Shown in pieces: positions 37,039 through 46,062 of a stretch of DNA of 64,000 bases. The notes under the pieces are model-generated. The model saw only the letters and a list, made by a program, of their open reading frames with translations, made no database searches and was not told the origin of the DNA. Location: NCBI RefSeq assembly GCF_038024875.1, contig NZ_CP136136.1, forward strand, positions 1,922,001-1,986,000. The letters are read 5' to 3'. Each line of letters opens with the position of its first letter. The first letter of the stretch is position 1. This DNA comes from Gordonia rubripertincta. GTDB taxonomy: Bacteria; Actinomycetota; Actinomycetes; Mycobacteriales; Mycobacteriaceae. Made by a program: the position numbers and the translations under genes.

Positions 37039-37710
37039 TTACTGCAAATCCCCGGCAGTGCTCACCGGCCCCGGTTTCACGCCCAGGACGTACTGTCCGT
37101 GACCGGTGATCGTCTGCTCGACGTTGGCCGCGCCCGCGGCGCGCAGGCGGTCGGTGATGGAGTGCTCGTCGAAGATACGAAAGCCGGTCAGTCCGACGAC
37201 CCGCTGGACGCCGGGCAGTGATGTCACCTCGGTCGTGACGGAGGTGAAGATGACGATCTCGCCGCCCGGTCTGGTGACCCGCACCAGCTCGTCGACGACG
37301 GGGAGTGGATCGGGGATGAGGTACAGAGCTGCCAGGCAGGTCACGACGTCGAAGGTGTTGTCGTCGAACGGGATCGCGTGGGCGTCGGCGCGGAGGAAGG
37401 CGGCGCGCTCGACAGCGTTGGTGCGGGCCGCACGGGCCAGCATCGGGGCGGAGAAGTCGATCCCGATGCAGCGTCCGTCGCCGGTCAGTCCGTCGGCGAT
37501 GAGGCGCGTGTAATTGCCTGGGCCACAGGCAACGTCGAGGACGAGTCGGTCACCGGGGCGGGACAGGTAGGTGCGGAGTGCGCGGTCGTAGTCCTCGGTG
37601 GTACGCCCACCGAGACTGAACAACCTCGTGAACGTCGGCCGCCAGAGGTTCTCGTAGATCTCGGCGAACGCGGCGTTGCGCATCAGGCGCTGGCTGATCG
37701 ACTCCATCAC
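37039..37710 (-). CDS. SAM-dependent methyltransferase (UbiE-like)
   Basis: 223-residue methyltransferase with motif I VLDVACGPGNYTRLIADGL, Asp in CIGIDFSAPMLARA, VTCLAALYLIPDP and VTRPGGEIVIFTS. Similar to small-molecule methyltransferases acting on lipids or quinones; acceptor unknown. The start is GTG 37710 or ATG 37707. It follows the CMD gene on the same strand by 10 bp and precedes the other methyltransferase gene by about 30 bp, so four or five genes here may be co-transcribed. Confidence 0.82.
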   Translation of the reverse strand: MMESISQRLMRNAAFAEIYENLWRPTFTRLFSLGGRTTEDYDRALRTYLSRPGDRLVLDVACGPGNYTRLIADGLTGDGRCIGIDFSAPMLARAARTNAVERAAFLRADAHAIPFDDNTFDVVTCLAALYLIPDPLPVVDELVRVTRPGGEIVIFTSVTTEVTSLPGVQRVVGLTGFRIFDEHSITDRLRAAGAANVEQTITGHGQYVLGVKPGPVSTAGDLQ

Positions 37711-37720
37711 TCATCCGTCG

Positions 37721-38257
37721 TCAGGTGTGGTGGTCGCGCTGGATGCGCAGCGTGTGGATCGTCGTGGCCAGGCTGTCGTATTGGCCGACGAGCAAGGTGA
37801 ACTCGATCAGCCGGCGATCGTCGAGATGCCGTGACAGTGCGGCCCAGGCGATGTCGGAGACGTCCTTGCTCTCGACCAGTTCGTCGACCGCGCGGAGGAT
37901 GGCCCGCTCACGGTCGCCCCATCCGGCGTCGGGACCTTCGAGGATGCGCTCGAACTCGGCGTCACCGATGCCCGCCCGGCGCCCCAGTCGTCGGTGATGA
38001 TCGAGCTCGTACTCGCAACCGCGGAGATGTGCTACCCGGATGATGATCATCTCGGAGTCCTTGCGCGGCAACGTCCCGAAGGGCATCAGCCGACCGCTGT
38101 AGTGCAGCCAGCCGCGGAACAGTCCCTTCGTCCGGCCGAGCGTGGAGAAGATGTGTGCGTCGTCGACGCCGATGACGCGCGCGGCTCCACGCGCGAAGGC
38201 GAAATTGAAGGGTCCGAGATCTCGGAGACCACCCGGTGAGACTCGCGGTGCGCTCAT
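37721..38257 (-). CDS. Carboxymuconolactone decarboxylase (CMD/AhpD-like) family protein
   Basis: 178-residue AhpD-like helical protein. The active-site region HLRGCEYELDHHRRLG has one Cys rather than the CxxC of AhpD, with Glu and the His pair conserved. Such proteins may reduce peroxides or act as decarboxylases, but the missing resolving Cys argues against disulfide chemistry of the AhpD type. Equivalent in synteny to Rv0464c, next to ramB in M. tuberculosis. Divergent from MaoC. Confidence 0.85.
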   Translation of the reverse strand: MSAPRVSPGGLRDLGPFNFAFARGAARVIGVDDAHIFSTLGRTKGLFRGWLHYSGRLMPFGTLPRKDSEMIIIRVAHLRGCEYELDHHRRLGRRAGIGDAEFERILEGPDAGWGDRERAILRAVDELVESKDVSDIAWAALSRHLDDRRLIEFTLLVGQYDSLATTIHTLRIQRDHHT

Positions 38258-38282
38258 GGGGCCACGGTAGACTACGGCCACC

Positions 38283-38747
38283 ATGACTAACAGCACACGA
38301 ACGTTCACAAGTGTCGAGGAGCTCAAGGCGGCGATCGGCGAAGACCTCGGATCGGGCGAGTGGCTGGAGATCACGCAGGAGCGGATCGATGCATTCGCCG
38401 ACGCCACCGGTGACCACCAGTGGATCCACACCGATCCCGAACGCGCGAAGTCGGGTCCGTTCGGTACCACGATCGCGCATGGCTACCTCACCGTGTCGCT
38501 GCTACCGATGCTCGCCGGCCAGATCTTCACCATCGAGGGCCCCAAGCTCTTCCTCAACTACGGCATGAACAAGCTGCGCTTCCCGAACCCGGTGAAGGTG
38601 GGCGCGCGTATCCGCTCCAACGCGGTGATCACCTCGATCGAGGAGACCCCCAAGGGTGTCAACATGGTCGTGACCAACACGGTCGAGATCGAGGGCGAGT
38701 CCAAGCCCGCATGCGTCGCCGAGAACCTGCGCGTCCTCGTCTACTGA
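38283..38747 (+). CDS. MaoC-family (R)-specific enoyl-CoA hydratase
   Basis: 154-residue hotdog hydratase. The hydratase-2 signature FADATGDHQWIHTDPERAKSGPFGTTIAHGYL contains the catalytic Asp and His, followed by LNYGMNKLRFPNPVKVGARIR. Hydrates trans-2-enoyl-CoA. It resembles the mycobacterial HtdZ/MaoC group. Cytosolic; ends in a hairpin shared with the convergent lipase gene. Confidence 0.9.
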   Translation: MTNSTRTFTSVEELKAAIGEDLGSGEWLEITQERIDAFADATGDHQWIHTDPERAKSGPFGTTIAHGYLTVSLLPMLAGQIFTIEGPKLFLNYGMNKLRFPNPVKVGARIRSNAVITSIEETPKGVNMVVTNTVEIEGESKPACVAENLRVLVY

Positions 38748-38764
38748 TCCGCCCCTGACCGTCT

Positions 38765-38798
38765 CGCGGCGCTCGGCCTCAACCGGCCGGGCGCCGCG
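38765..38798. terminator. Bidirectional hairpin between maoC-like and lipase genes
   Basis: Stem CGCGGCGC...CGGCC / GGCCGG...GCGCCGCG around loop TCAA. The lipase stop codon lies in the loop, so the terminator overlaps its coding end. Confidence 0.65.
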
Positions 38799-40197
38799 TG
38801 CATTCGTTCGGGGCCGGGCGGCCGGCCAGTCGGTTGTTCAGCCAGTCGAGCGCGACCTGGAAACCGAGGAGGGCGCCGGTCAGGTGTTCACCGAAGATCT
38901 CCCGGTAGGCGGCGGTGGCGCCGTAGCCGCACTGCTGCCGGTAGAGCGCGCGTGCGCCCGCCGCGGGAATCCACCACTCGTGGGTGCCGTGGTAGATCAG
39001 CAAGGGCACCAACGACTTCCGGTCCGCCATCGCGGTGAGCCGATAGATGCGTTCGGCGACGGGCGAGTGGAACGGGTCCGGGTCGCTCGACATCAGCTGC
39101 ATCGGCATGAAGGTCCCGCCGCCCAGTGCCTCGGGGATGACGCAGACGTTCTTCAGCGGTGAGGTGGCCAGCCATCGCGCGGGGCGGTTGGCCAGCGCGA
39201 GGATCTCGGTGCGTTCGCGGGCGATGCCGAAGGTCGCCGCGTGGAACAGCCCGGTGGCCAGGTTCGCGTTCATGCTCCCGACCAGCATGCGGAAGTCCGC
39301 GGGAACCCCGCCGAGTGCGGCGCCGACGATCCGGTCGGACAGTTCGGGGGCGTAGTCGCCGACCAGCTTCGACGCCCCGTGCGTCGCGATTGCACCTCCC
39401 GAGTAGCCCGCCAGGGCGATTCGACTGTGCCGCAACGTTTCCGGGCGTACGGTCAGGCCGGCGCGGATGGCGTCGAGGATGACATGCCCGGCCAGCACGG
39501 GTTCGGCGTACGCCATCCGCGGCCCCTGATGGTCGGGGACGAGGACTGCATGGCCGTCGTTCAGGGCGATCTGGGTGGTGGGCGGGATCAGGTCGGTGGG
39601 GTTCGTCGCGATCGAGAAGCCGTGCGCCAGCGTGTATCCGGGGGTGCAGGCGGCGCCGAGCGAATCGATGGGCAGATTGTTGACCAGCAGGGGTCGGGGT
39701 CCGCGGGCGGGACGGTTCGGGATCAGCAGTGTCGCGGTGCCGAAGATCGGGGCGCCGGTCGCATCGGTGGTGGCGAACTTGATCAGGGTGGCCGACCGGA
39801 GGGGGACGGTGACGACCGGACCCGCGGTGGCCCTGACGTCGCGGACCGCGATGACCCGACCCGGTCGCATCGTCGACAGGTCCGCAGGCCAGCGGTCGAA
39901 CAACGGATCACCGGTGGGCGAGGGCAGTAGCGCCTCCCGCAACTCCAGTGTGCGGTGGTCGAATCCGGCGGCCCGTGCCCGCGGCGGGATGTCTCGCAGT
40001 CGCGGGACCGGCGGCGGTGGCACGGCCGCGTCGACGGCCTCGGCGACCGGCGGCGGGACGGGCATCATGTTCGGCGGTTCACCGGGAGCGGACCCCGGCG
40101 CCACCGCGCACCAGACAACCACGAGTCCGGTGGCGATCCCCGAGATCAGCGTCCGGCGACCGGTCCGGTGTCGTCGACCGTTCGCGGTTGTCGCCAT
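38779..40197 (-). CDS. Secreted triacylglycerol lipase-like protein, copy 1
   Basis: 472-residue secretory lipase (LIP family, like Candida Lip and actinobacterial secretory lipases). A Tat-like N-terminus GRRHRTGRRTLISGI precedes the hydrophobic core; the mature part has a Pro-rich linker. The nucleophile elbow is GYSGGAIATHG, with PDHQGPRMAYAEP upstream and HGTHEWWIP later. It likely hydrolyses lipids or esters outside the cell. It is divergent from and clearly paralogous to copy 2 at 40478-41881. Confidence 0.87.
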   Translation of the reverse strand: MATTANGRRHRTGRRTLISGIATGLVVVWCAVAPGSAPGEPPNMMPVPPPVAEAVDAAVPPPPVPRLRDIPPRARAAGFDHRTLELREALLPSPTGDPLFDRWPADLSTMRPGRVIAVRDVRATAGPVVTVPLRSATLIKFATTDATGAPIFGTATLLIPNRPARGPRPLLVNNLPIDSLGAACTPGYTLAHGFSIATNPTDLIPPTTQIALNDGHAVLVPDHQGPRMAYAEPVLAGHVILDAIRAGLTVRPETLRHSRIALAGYSGGAIATHGASKLVGDYAPELSDRIVGAALGGVPADFRMLVGSMNANLATGLFHAATFGIARERTEILALANRPARWLATSPLKNVCVIPEALGGGTFMPMQLMSSDPDPFHSPVAERIYRLTAMADRKSLVPLLIYHGTHEWWIPAAGARALYRQQCGYGATAAYREIFGEHLTGALLGFQVALDWLNNRLAGRPAPNECTRRPAG

Positions 40198-40477
40198 CGG
40201 GTGCCTCCGCAGCGTGTGAGTGCCTCGTCGCCTCACTGCGGTCGACACTAAGACAAGCGACCAGGTGTCGATGTCCGGCGCCCCGATGGTCGTTTCTTCG
40301 AGATCGAACCGTGATCCGAATTGGGCCGGACGATGGATTCTCCGGCGATGATCGGGGTGTGTCCTGCCGATGCCCGTGAGGCCGTTTAGCATGACGGAAT
40401 CCGGACCGGAGGAGCGAGTCGGGCTGACCACTGGGGTGAGCTGACCCGGAATCGCCCGCATGACAGGAGTGTTGGCG

Positions 40478-41881
40478 ATGGGCAGGTGGCGACCACTGAC
40501 GCTGCGGGCGATGGTGACCGTCGGCGTCGCCGCGGCCACACTGGTCACCGGTGTCGGGGGAGTCGGCACAAACTCCGTGGCGAGTGCCGAACCCCCGAAC
40601 CTGACCGCCATCCCGCCGAACATCCCGGGTGAGATCGACGCGGTTGTGCCGCCGCCCCCGATCAAGAAACTCCAGCGCATCCCGCAGCGGTCGAAGATCG
40701 AGGGCGGTTCCCGTGAGCTGCAGGAACTGCGTGAGGCGGTCATGCCGTCGCCGGTGGGTGACCGGTTCTTCGATCACTGGCCCGCTGACCTCGCCGGACG
40801 CAAGCCCGGCGACCTCATCGCGACCCGGGACGTGACGCCGGTGGCCGGCTTCCTCGTCACGGTGCCCCTGCGTTCGGCTCGACAGGTCAAGTTCCGCACC
40901 ACCGATGCCACCGGCGGACCGCTGTTCGGCACGGCGACCCTGTTCGTCCCGCGCAAGCAGTGGAACGGTCCGGGACCGCGGCCGGTCGTCATCAACAACA
41001 CGCCCATCGTCGCACTGGGAACCACCTGCACGCCGGGGTACACGTTCTCCCACGGTTACAACGACGACACCAACAGCACCGACCTGTTCCCGCCGTTGAC
41101 GCAGCTGGCGCTCGACCGCGGATACGCGGTGATCGTGCCCGACCACACCGGCGCCCGAATGGCCTACGCCGAACCGTATGTGGGCGCCCACGTCGTCCTC
41201 GATTCCGTCCGTGCCGCCGCGAAACTGGACCCGCAGCAGTTCGGCCGGGGGCCGATCGTCATGAACGGATACTCCGGTGGCGCGATCGCGACCAACGCCG
41301 CGTCGAGACTCGCCTCGTCGTACGCACCCGATCAAGCCGGACGCTTCGCCGGCGCGGCGATCGGTGGCGTGCCGGCGGACTACCGGGCCCTGGCCGGCGC
41401 GATGAACGCCAACCTGGCCTCCGGGGTATATCACTCCGCGATGCTGGGCGTGGCCCGGGAGCGTCCCGAGATCCTGGCGATGTCCAACCACGCCGCCCGC
41501 TGGCTCGCGACGTCGCCACTGCGCGATCTGTGCACTGGCGACATGGGCAAACTGGGCGTCTCCCACGTGCCCACGCAATTGCTCTCGGTCGACCCGGACC
41601 CGTTCCATTCGCCGGTCGCCGAACACATCTTCGACGTCACCTCGATGTCGGGACTGAAGGCGACGATGCCGCTGTTCATCTATCACGGCACCTACGAATG
41701 GTGGATTCCCGCGAGTCAGGCGCGGGCGCTGTTCGAGGAACAGTGCGAGCTCGGAGCGACCGCGATCTACCGCGAGTACCCGATCGAGCACATCACCGCG
41801 GCGTTCACCTCGTTCGGTGACGTGGCCACTTGGCTCGACCGCCGACTCCAGGGGATCCCGGCCCCGAATGAGTGTCGCTGA
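40478..41881 (+). CDS. Secreted triacylglycerol lipase-like protein, copy 2
   Basis: 467-residue secretory lipase with signal peptide (hydrophobic core MVTVGVAAATLVTGVGGVG, cleavage near ASA-EP). It shares long stretches with copy 1: DPDPFHSPVAE, YHGT.EWWIP, GVPAD(F/Y)R and MNANLA. The nucleophile elbow is GYSGGAIATNA. The ATG at 40478 has AGGAG 9 nt upstream. It ends 3 bp before the ramB stop on the other strand. A divergent promoter region of about 280 bp separates the two copies. Confidence 0.88.
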   Translation: MGRWRPLTLRAMVTVGVAAATLVTGVGGVGTNSVASAEPPNLTAIPPNIPGEIDAVVPPPPIKKLQRIPQRSKIEGGSRELQELREAVMPSPVGDRFFDHWPADLAGRKPGDLIATRDVTPVAGFLVTVPLRSARQVKFRTTDATGGPLFGTATLFVPRKQWNGPGPRPVVINNTPIVALGTTCTPGYTFSHGYNDDTNSTDLFPPLTQLALDRGYAVIVPDHTGARMAYAEPYVGAHVVLDSVRAAAKLDPQQFGRGPIVMNGYSGGAIATNAASRLASSYAPDQAGRFAGAAIGGVPADYRALAGAMNANLASGVYHSAMLGVARERPEILAMSNHAARWLATSPLRDLCTGDMGKLGVSHVPTQLLSVDPDPFHSPVAEHIFDVTSMSGLKATMPLFIYHGTYEWWIPASQARALFEEQCELGATAIYREYPIEHITAAFTSFGDVATWLDRRLQGIPAPNECR

Positions 41882-41884
41882 GCA

Positions 41885-43315
41885 TCAACGGTTCTCGGTG
41901 ATCGCCATGTACGGCGACACCGTCGAGGAATGCTCGTTCACGCGCAGCGTCGCACCCAGCGCCGGAAACGCCCGCTGCGCACAGTTGGTGCGCTCGCAGA
42001 CCCGGCAACCCGCACCGATCGGGGTCACGTGCGCCTGCGGGCCGATCTCGAGGCCGTCGGAGTAGATCACCCGCCCGGCATGGCGGAGTTCGCAGCCCAT
42101 GCCGATGGCGAAGGTCTTGCCGGGCTGCCCGTAGCGCGCCGCACGTCGTTCGACGGTCCGCGCGACCCAGAAGTAGTTGCGGCCGTCGGGCATCTCGGCG
42201 ATCTGGGTGAGGATCTTTCCTGGCGAGGCGAACGTCTCGTAGACGTTCCACAGCGGGCAGGTGCCGCCGCTGGAGGAGAAGTGGAAACCGGTGGCGGACT
42301 GGCGTTTCGACATATTTCCGGCGCGGTCGACGCGAACGAACGACCAGGGGATGCCCCGCAGGTTGGGGCGCTGCAGTGTCGAGAGCCGATGGCAGATCGT
42401 CTCGTAGGACACCGCATAGAACGCGGACAGTCGCTCGATGTCGTAGCGGAAATCCTCAGCGGCGCCGTGGAACTGGCTGTAAGGGAGGACGACCGCCGCC
42501 GCGAAGTAGTTCGCCAGTCCGAGCAACGCCAGCGACCGGGCGTCCTCGCTGGTGAAGTTGCCCTGGTCGACGAGTTCGTCGAGCAGGTCGTGGTACTCGA
42601 GGTAGCAGAGCTCGCTGGCGAGCTTGAAGGTCCGCTGTCCGGCGGAGAGCGCGGCGGAGAACTCGAGCCTGCGCTCCTCGGCGTTCAGGCGGTGGAGGGT
42701 GTAGTCGCCGAGGTCGACGCGACGCACGATGCTGATGCCGTGCACGTTCTCGATGCGGTTCATGATCTCGCGGCGGATGTCCGCCGAGTGCATACGCATC
42801 CGGTTCGTCATCTCCTCGGCGGCGATGTCGAGCTCATGGATGTAGTTGCGGCGCTGGTAGAAGTAGTCGCGCACTTCTTCGTGCGGCGCGCTGATCGTGC
42901 CGCGCATGCTGCGGTCGCCGCGTTCGTCGGTGGCCGCGGCGAGCTGATCGGTCGCGATCCGGTAGCGCCGGTGCAGGTTGACCATCGCCTGCGCGATCTC
43001 CGGATGTGCTGCGACCATCGTGCTGATCTGCGAGGCGTCGTGCGCGCCCGGCGCGGCCTCGATGTCATCGTCGAGCAGTACCTCACGCAGTTCGGCGACG
43101 AGTCGGAGATCGTCCTGGGAGTCGAAGAACCCGGCGTCGACGCCGAACGCCTCGGTGATCTTGCGCAACACCGAGGGTGTCAGCGGTCGGGCGTCGTGCT
43201 CGATCTGGTTGAGGTACGACGCGGAGATCGACAGCGTCTGTGCAAGGGCCACCTGCGACAGTCCGCGTTCGGAGCGCAACTGGCGCAGCCGGGATCCGAC
43301 GTAGGTCCTGCTCAC
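41885..43315 (-). CDS. ramB: RamB-family acetate/propionate metabolism regulator
   Basis: 476-residue XRE-type regulator: N-terminal HTH (LRQLRSERGLSQVALAQTLSISASYLNQIEHDARPL), a central IrrE/peptidase-like region, and a C-terminal Cys-containing short-chain acyl-sensing domain (GGTCPLWNVYETF, GAGCRVCERTNCAQRAFP). It matches RamB of Corynebacterium and Rv0465c, which control isocitrate lyase and other acetate genes through TTTGCAAA-containing sites. The aceA gene lies 1.3 kb away with such sites upstream. The start is ATG or GTG near 43315. Confidence 0.93.
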   Translation of the reverse strand: MSRTYVGSRLRQLRSERGLSQVALAQTLSISASYLNQIEHDARPLTPSVLRKITEAFGVDAGFFDSQDDLRLVAELREVLLDDDIEAAPGAHDASQISTMVAAHPEIAQAMVNLHRRYRIATDQLAAATDERGDRSMRGTISAPHEEVRDYFYQRRNYIHELDIAAEEMTNRMRMHSADIRREIMNRIENVHGISIVRRVDLGDYTLHRLNAEERRLEFSAALSAGQRTFKLASELCYLEYHDLLDELVDQGNFTSEDARSLALLGLANYFAAAVVLPYSQFHGAAEDFRYDIERLSAFYAVSYETICHRLSTLQRPNLRGIPWSFVRVDRAGNMSKRQSATGFHFSSSGGTCPLWNVYETFASPGKILTQIAEMPDGRNYFWVARTVERRAARYGQPGKTFAIGMGCELRHAGRVIYSDGLEIGPQAHVTPIGAGCRVCERTNCAQRAFPALGATLRVNEHSSTVSPYMAITENR

Positions 43316-43375
43316 TTGCCACCTCCAGAACAGGTGATTCCAGATCGAAGATCCTCTACAGGGTACGGTGACCGC

Positions 43376-44152
43376 GTGCGCTCACCCGACGGCCGACTCC
43401 GCACCCCGATGCGGGTGACGGTCGGGGCGTTCGCGCTGGTGACCGGGATGATCGCGGTCGCCGGGTGCTCGACCGGGTCCGCCGAGGCGCCTGCCCCGCG
43501 CACCCCGGCCGACCTGTTGCTCCCGGCATCCGACCTGCCTCCGGGATTCACCGCCGAGACGCTCTCCATCGACGACCTGGTCGCGGGGAACCGCGCCGGC
43601 ATCGACGCCGCGCGCACCACCCGCGTCGCCCCCGAGTACTGCGCCCCCACGGCCGACGCGGACCTCAACGGGGAGCTGACCGCGGACAACTCAGCGGTGC
43701 TCGCCGCTCGAGGTGGCAGCGGGGTGCTCGTCGAACTGGTCACCAAGGCGCGACGCGACATCGACGCCGACCGACTCGCCACCACTGGGCGCTGTGCGCG
43801 CACCACCACCGAGATCACCACCGGCAACCTCGCCGGCAGTCGTGTGGTCACCGAGTACTCCGAGATCCCGCCACCGGAGGTCGACGGCGGCCCCGGGGCC
43901 GGCGAGCAGATGCTGCTGACGCGTTCCGAGGTCACCACGACGCTGCCCGACGGTGGTGTCCGACGCCAGATCGGCTTCGCCGGATACGCCGCCCTGGACC
44001 GTCCGTCGTCCGGTCCGGTCACCGTCCAGTTGACGGTGTCGGGAGCTGCGACCCCGGCCGCTGATCCACCTCCCGAACCGACCGAACCGGTCGACTCCGC
44101 GGCCTTCGCGGAACTCTTCGACGCGGCCGTCGGTCGGGTCACCGCTCCCTGA
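43376..44152 (+). CDS. Putative lipoprotein
   Basis: 258-residue exported protein. A hydrophobic segment VTVGAFALVTGMIAVAGC ends in a lipobox with Cys at about 30, followed by a Pro/Ala linker and a mixed domain with VAPEYCAPTADADL, GRCARTTTEI and QMLLTRSEVTTTLPDG. GTG at 43376 gives a basic n-region; the ATG at 43409 is an alternative. It resembles sensor-domain lipoproteins common in Corynebacteriales but no family was recognised with certainty. Between ramB and the aceA promoter. Confidence 0.75.
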   Translation: MRSPDGRLRTPMRVTVGAFALVTGMIAVAGCSTGSAEAPAPRTPADLLLPASDLPPGFTAETLSIDDLVAGNRAGIDAARTTRVAPEYCAPTADADLNGELTADNSAVLAARGGSGVLVELVTKARRDIDADRLATTGRCARTTTEITTGNLAGSRVVTEYSEIPPPEVDGGPGAGEQMLLTRSEVTTTLPDGGVRRQIGFAGYAALDRPSSGPVTVQLTVSGAATPAADPPPEPTEPVDSAAFAELFDAAVGRVTAP

Positions 44153-44190
44153 TCCGGTACTCGAGCGGACCCGACCGACCGCCTAATCGG

Positions 44191-44206
44191 TGTGAGTGTC
44201 GTCACT
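44191..44206. promoter_or_regulatory. Candidate CRP/GlxR site upstream of aceA
   Basis: TGTGA-GTGTCG-TCACT matches the CRP/GlxR consensus TGTGA-N6-TCACA at 9 of 10 defined positions. GlxR controls glyoxylate-shunt genes in Corynebacterium. Confidence 0.6.
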
Positions 44207-44292
44207 ATGTGCTCCGTCTCCGCCAGGCGAGGTACCCGGAAATTCGCGCGCCGCTGCGCAGAAGTGTGCTGTACTCGGCAGTAGGAAATCCC

Positions 44293-44306
44293 AGTACGCG
44301 CGTACT
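44293..44306. promoter_or_regulatory. Perfect palindrome in aceA upstream region
   Basis: AGTACGCGCGTACT, 14 bp, perfect. Possible binding site for an unidentified regulator. The whole 44153-44624 leader (about 470 bp) is AT-richer than surrounding DNA and holds no convincing gene. Confidence 0.5.
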
Positions 44307-44342
44307 TTTTACGATGAACGACCCCAGTCTTCACACGTGCAG

Positions 44343-44360
44343 ATTTGCAAACTTTGCAAA
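44343..44360. promoter_or_regulatory. Candidate RamB operators upstream of aceA
   Basis: Two adjacent TTTGCAAA boxes (ATTTGCAAACTTTGCAAA) match the RamB core TTTGCAAA. A related ACTTTGCGAACT (minus strand) is at 44461-44472. RamB represses aceA on non-acetate carbon sources in Corynebacterium. Confidence 0.75.
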
Positions 44361-44624
44361 CCGCCGTCAAAAAATAACCCGGATTTACAGTCGTCGAGGG
44401 TTGGACCTGCAGGTTTGTCCTATGGCAGTCTTGCTTCAGGCACCACAGACGAAAGCCCAAGAGTTCGCAAAGTCCGGCCGACACCGATGCCGGACACGCG
44501 AGTACGACGCTCTCGGGAACGAAGTCGGATGTCTGTCAGCACTCCAGGCCTCGGCGGCGCGCCGGGCCGGTCGTCCCGATCCGACCCGGTCGAGACGAGC
44601 AGGACAACGAAAGCGAAGCAGCCA

Positions 44625-45920
44625 ATGAGCAACGTCGGAAAGCCCCGCACCGCCGCGGAGATCCAGCAGGACTGGGACACCAACCCCCGCTGGAAGGGCA
44701 TCAAGCGCGACTACACCGCCGAGCAGGTCGCTCAGCTCCAGGGTTCGGTCGTCGAGGAGCACACCCTCGCCCGCCGTGGCGCCGAGATCCTGTGGGACGG
44801 CGTGACCAAGGGTGACGGTTCCTACATCAACGCTCTGGGCGCCCTCACCGGCAACCAGGCCGTGCAGCAGGTCCGCGCCGGCCTGAAGGCCGTGTACCTG
44901 TCGGGCTGGCAGGTCGCCGGTGACGCCAACCTGTCCGGCCACACCTACCCCGACCAGTCGCTGTACCCGGCGAACTCGGTTCCGAACGTCGTCCGTCGCA
45001 TCAACAACGCGCTGCTCCGCGCCGACGAGATCGCCCGCGTCGAGGGTGACGACTCGGTCGACAACTGGGTCGTCCCGATCGTCGCCGACGGTGAGGCCGG
45101 CTTCGGTGGCGCACTCAACGTCTACGAGCTCCAGAAGGCCATGATCGCCGCGGGTGCCGCCGGTACCCACTGGGAGGATCAGCTCGCCTCGGAGAAGAAG
45201 TGTGGCCACCTCGGTGGCAAGGTGCTCATCCCGACCCAGCAGCACATCCGCACCCTGAACTCGGCTCGCCTGGCCGCCGACGTCGCCGGTGTCCCCACCG
45301 TCGTGATCGCCCGTACCGACGCCGAGGCCGCGACCCTCATCACCTCGGATGTGGACGACCGCGACAAGCAGTTCGTCACCGGTGAGCGCACCGCCGAGGG
45401 CTACTACCACGTGAAGAACGGCATCGAGCCGTGCATCGAGCGTGCGAAGTCCTACGCTCCCTACGCCGACATGATCTGGATGGAGACCGGTACCCCCGAT
45501 CTCGAACTGGCTCGCAAGTTCGCCGAGGCCGTCAAGGCCGAGTACCCCGACCAGCTGCTGTCCTACAACTGCAGCCCGTCGTTCAACTGGAGCAAGCACC
45601 TCGACGACAGCACCATCGCCAAGTTCCAGAACGAGCTGGGCGCCATGGGCTTCACCTTCCAGTTCATCACCCTGGCCGGCTTCCACTCGCTCAACTACGG
45701 CATGTTCGACCTTGCCTACGGTTACGCCCGCGAGCAGATGACCGCCTTCGTCGACCTGCAGAACCGCGAGTTCAAGGCAGCCGACGAGCGTGGCTTCACC
45801 GCCGTCAAGCACCAGCGTGAGGTCGGCGCCGGCTACTTCGACAGCATCGCCACCACCGTCGACCCGAACACCTCGACCGCAGCTCTCAAGGGCTCGACCG
45901 AAGAGGGCCAGTTCCACTAG
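44625..45920 (+). CDS. aceA: Isocitrate lyase
   Basis: Glyoxylate-shunt enzyme, 431 aa, splitting isocitrate to succinate and glyoxylate; also acts on methylisocitrate in relatives. The catalytic signature KKCGHLGGK carries Cys193, with SYNCSPSFNWSKH, IARTDAEAATLI and WMETGTPDL intact. The C-terminus EEGQFH is as in mycobacterial Icl1 (Rv0467). The ATG at 44625 is preceded by a long regulatory leader with GlxR- and RamB-like sites. A strong hairpin follows, before fadB2. Confidence 0.98.
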   Translation: MSNVGKPRTAAEIQQDWDTNPRWKGIKRDYTAEQVAQLQGSVVEEHTLARRGAEILWDGVTKGDGSYINALGALTGNQAVQQVRAGLKAVYLSGWQVAGDANLSGHTYPDQSLYPANSVPNVVRRINNALLRADEIARVEGDDSVDNWVVPIVADGEAGFGGALNVYELQKAMIAAGAAGTHWEDQLASEKKCGHLGGKVLIPTQQHIRTLNSARLAADVAGVPTVVIARTDAEAATLITSDVDDRDKQFVTGERTAEGYYHVKNGIEPCIERAKSYAPYADMIWMETGTPDLELARKFAEAVKAEYPDQLLSYNCSPSFNWSKHLDDSTIAKFQNELGAMGFTFQFITLAGFHSLNYGMFDLAYGYAREQMTAFVDLQNREFKAADERGFTAVKHQREVGAGYFDSIATTVDPNTSTAALKGSTEEGQFH

Positions 45921-45973
45921 GAATGAACATCGGTCGCACCACGGTGTGACTTCGATCAGTGGCTGACAGATGA

Positions 45974-46011
45974 CCCGGGGTGAGCAGGTCTCCCGACCCG
46001 CTCACCCCGGG
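45974..46011 (+). terminator. Hairpin after aceA
   Basis: Perfect 12-bp stem CCCGGGGTGAGC / GCTCACCCCGGG, 14-nt loop, no T run. Probably attenuates read-through into fadB2. Confidence 0.7.
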
Positions 46012-46062
46012 CTCGTCATACCCACACCCTTTTCCGGTGCCGCGCGTTTTCAGGAGCCGACC

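Noticed and set aside
40079..41791. Long minus-strand frame antisense to lipase copy 2
   Set aside because: Shadow of the clearly coding lipase; no signal peptide or motif.
44196..44624. Extension of aceA upstream to 44196
   Set aside because: The extra residues lie in the AT-richer promoter region containing regulator sites; isocitrate lyase proteins start at MSNVG-like text.
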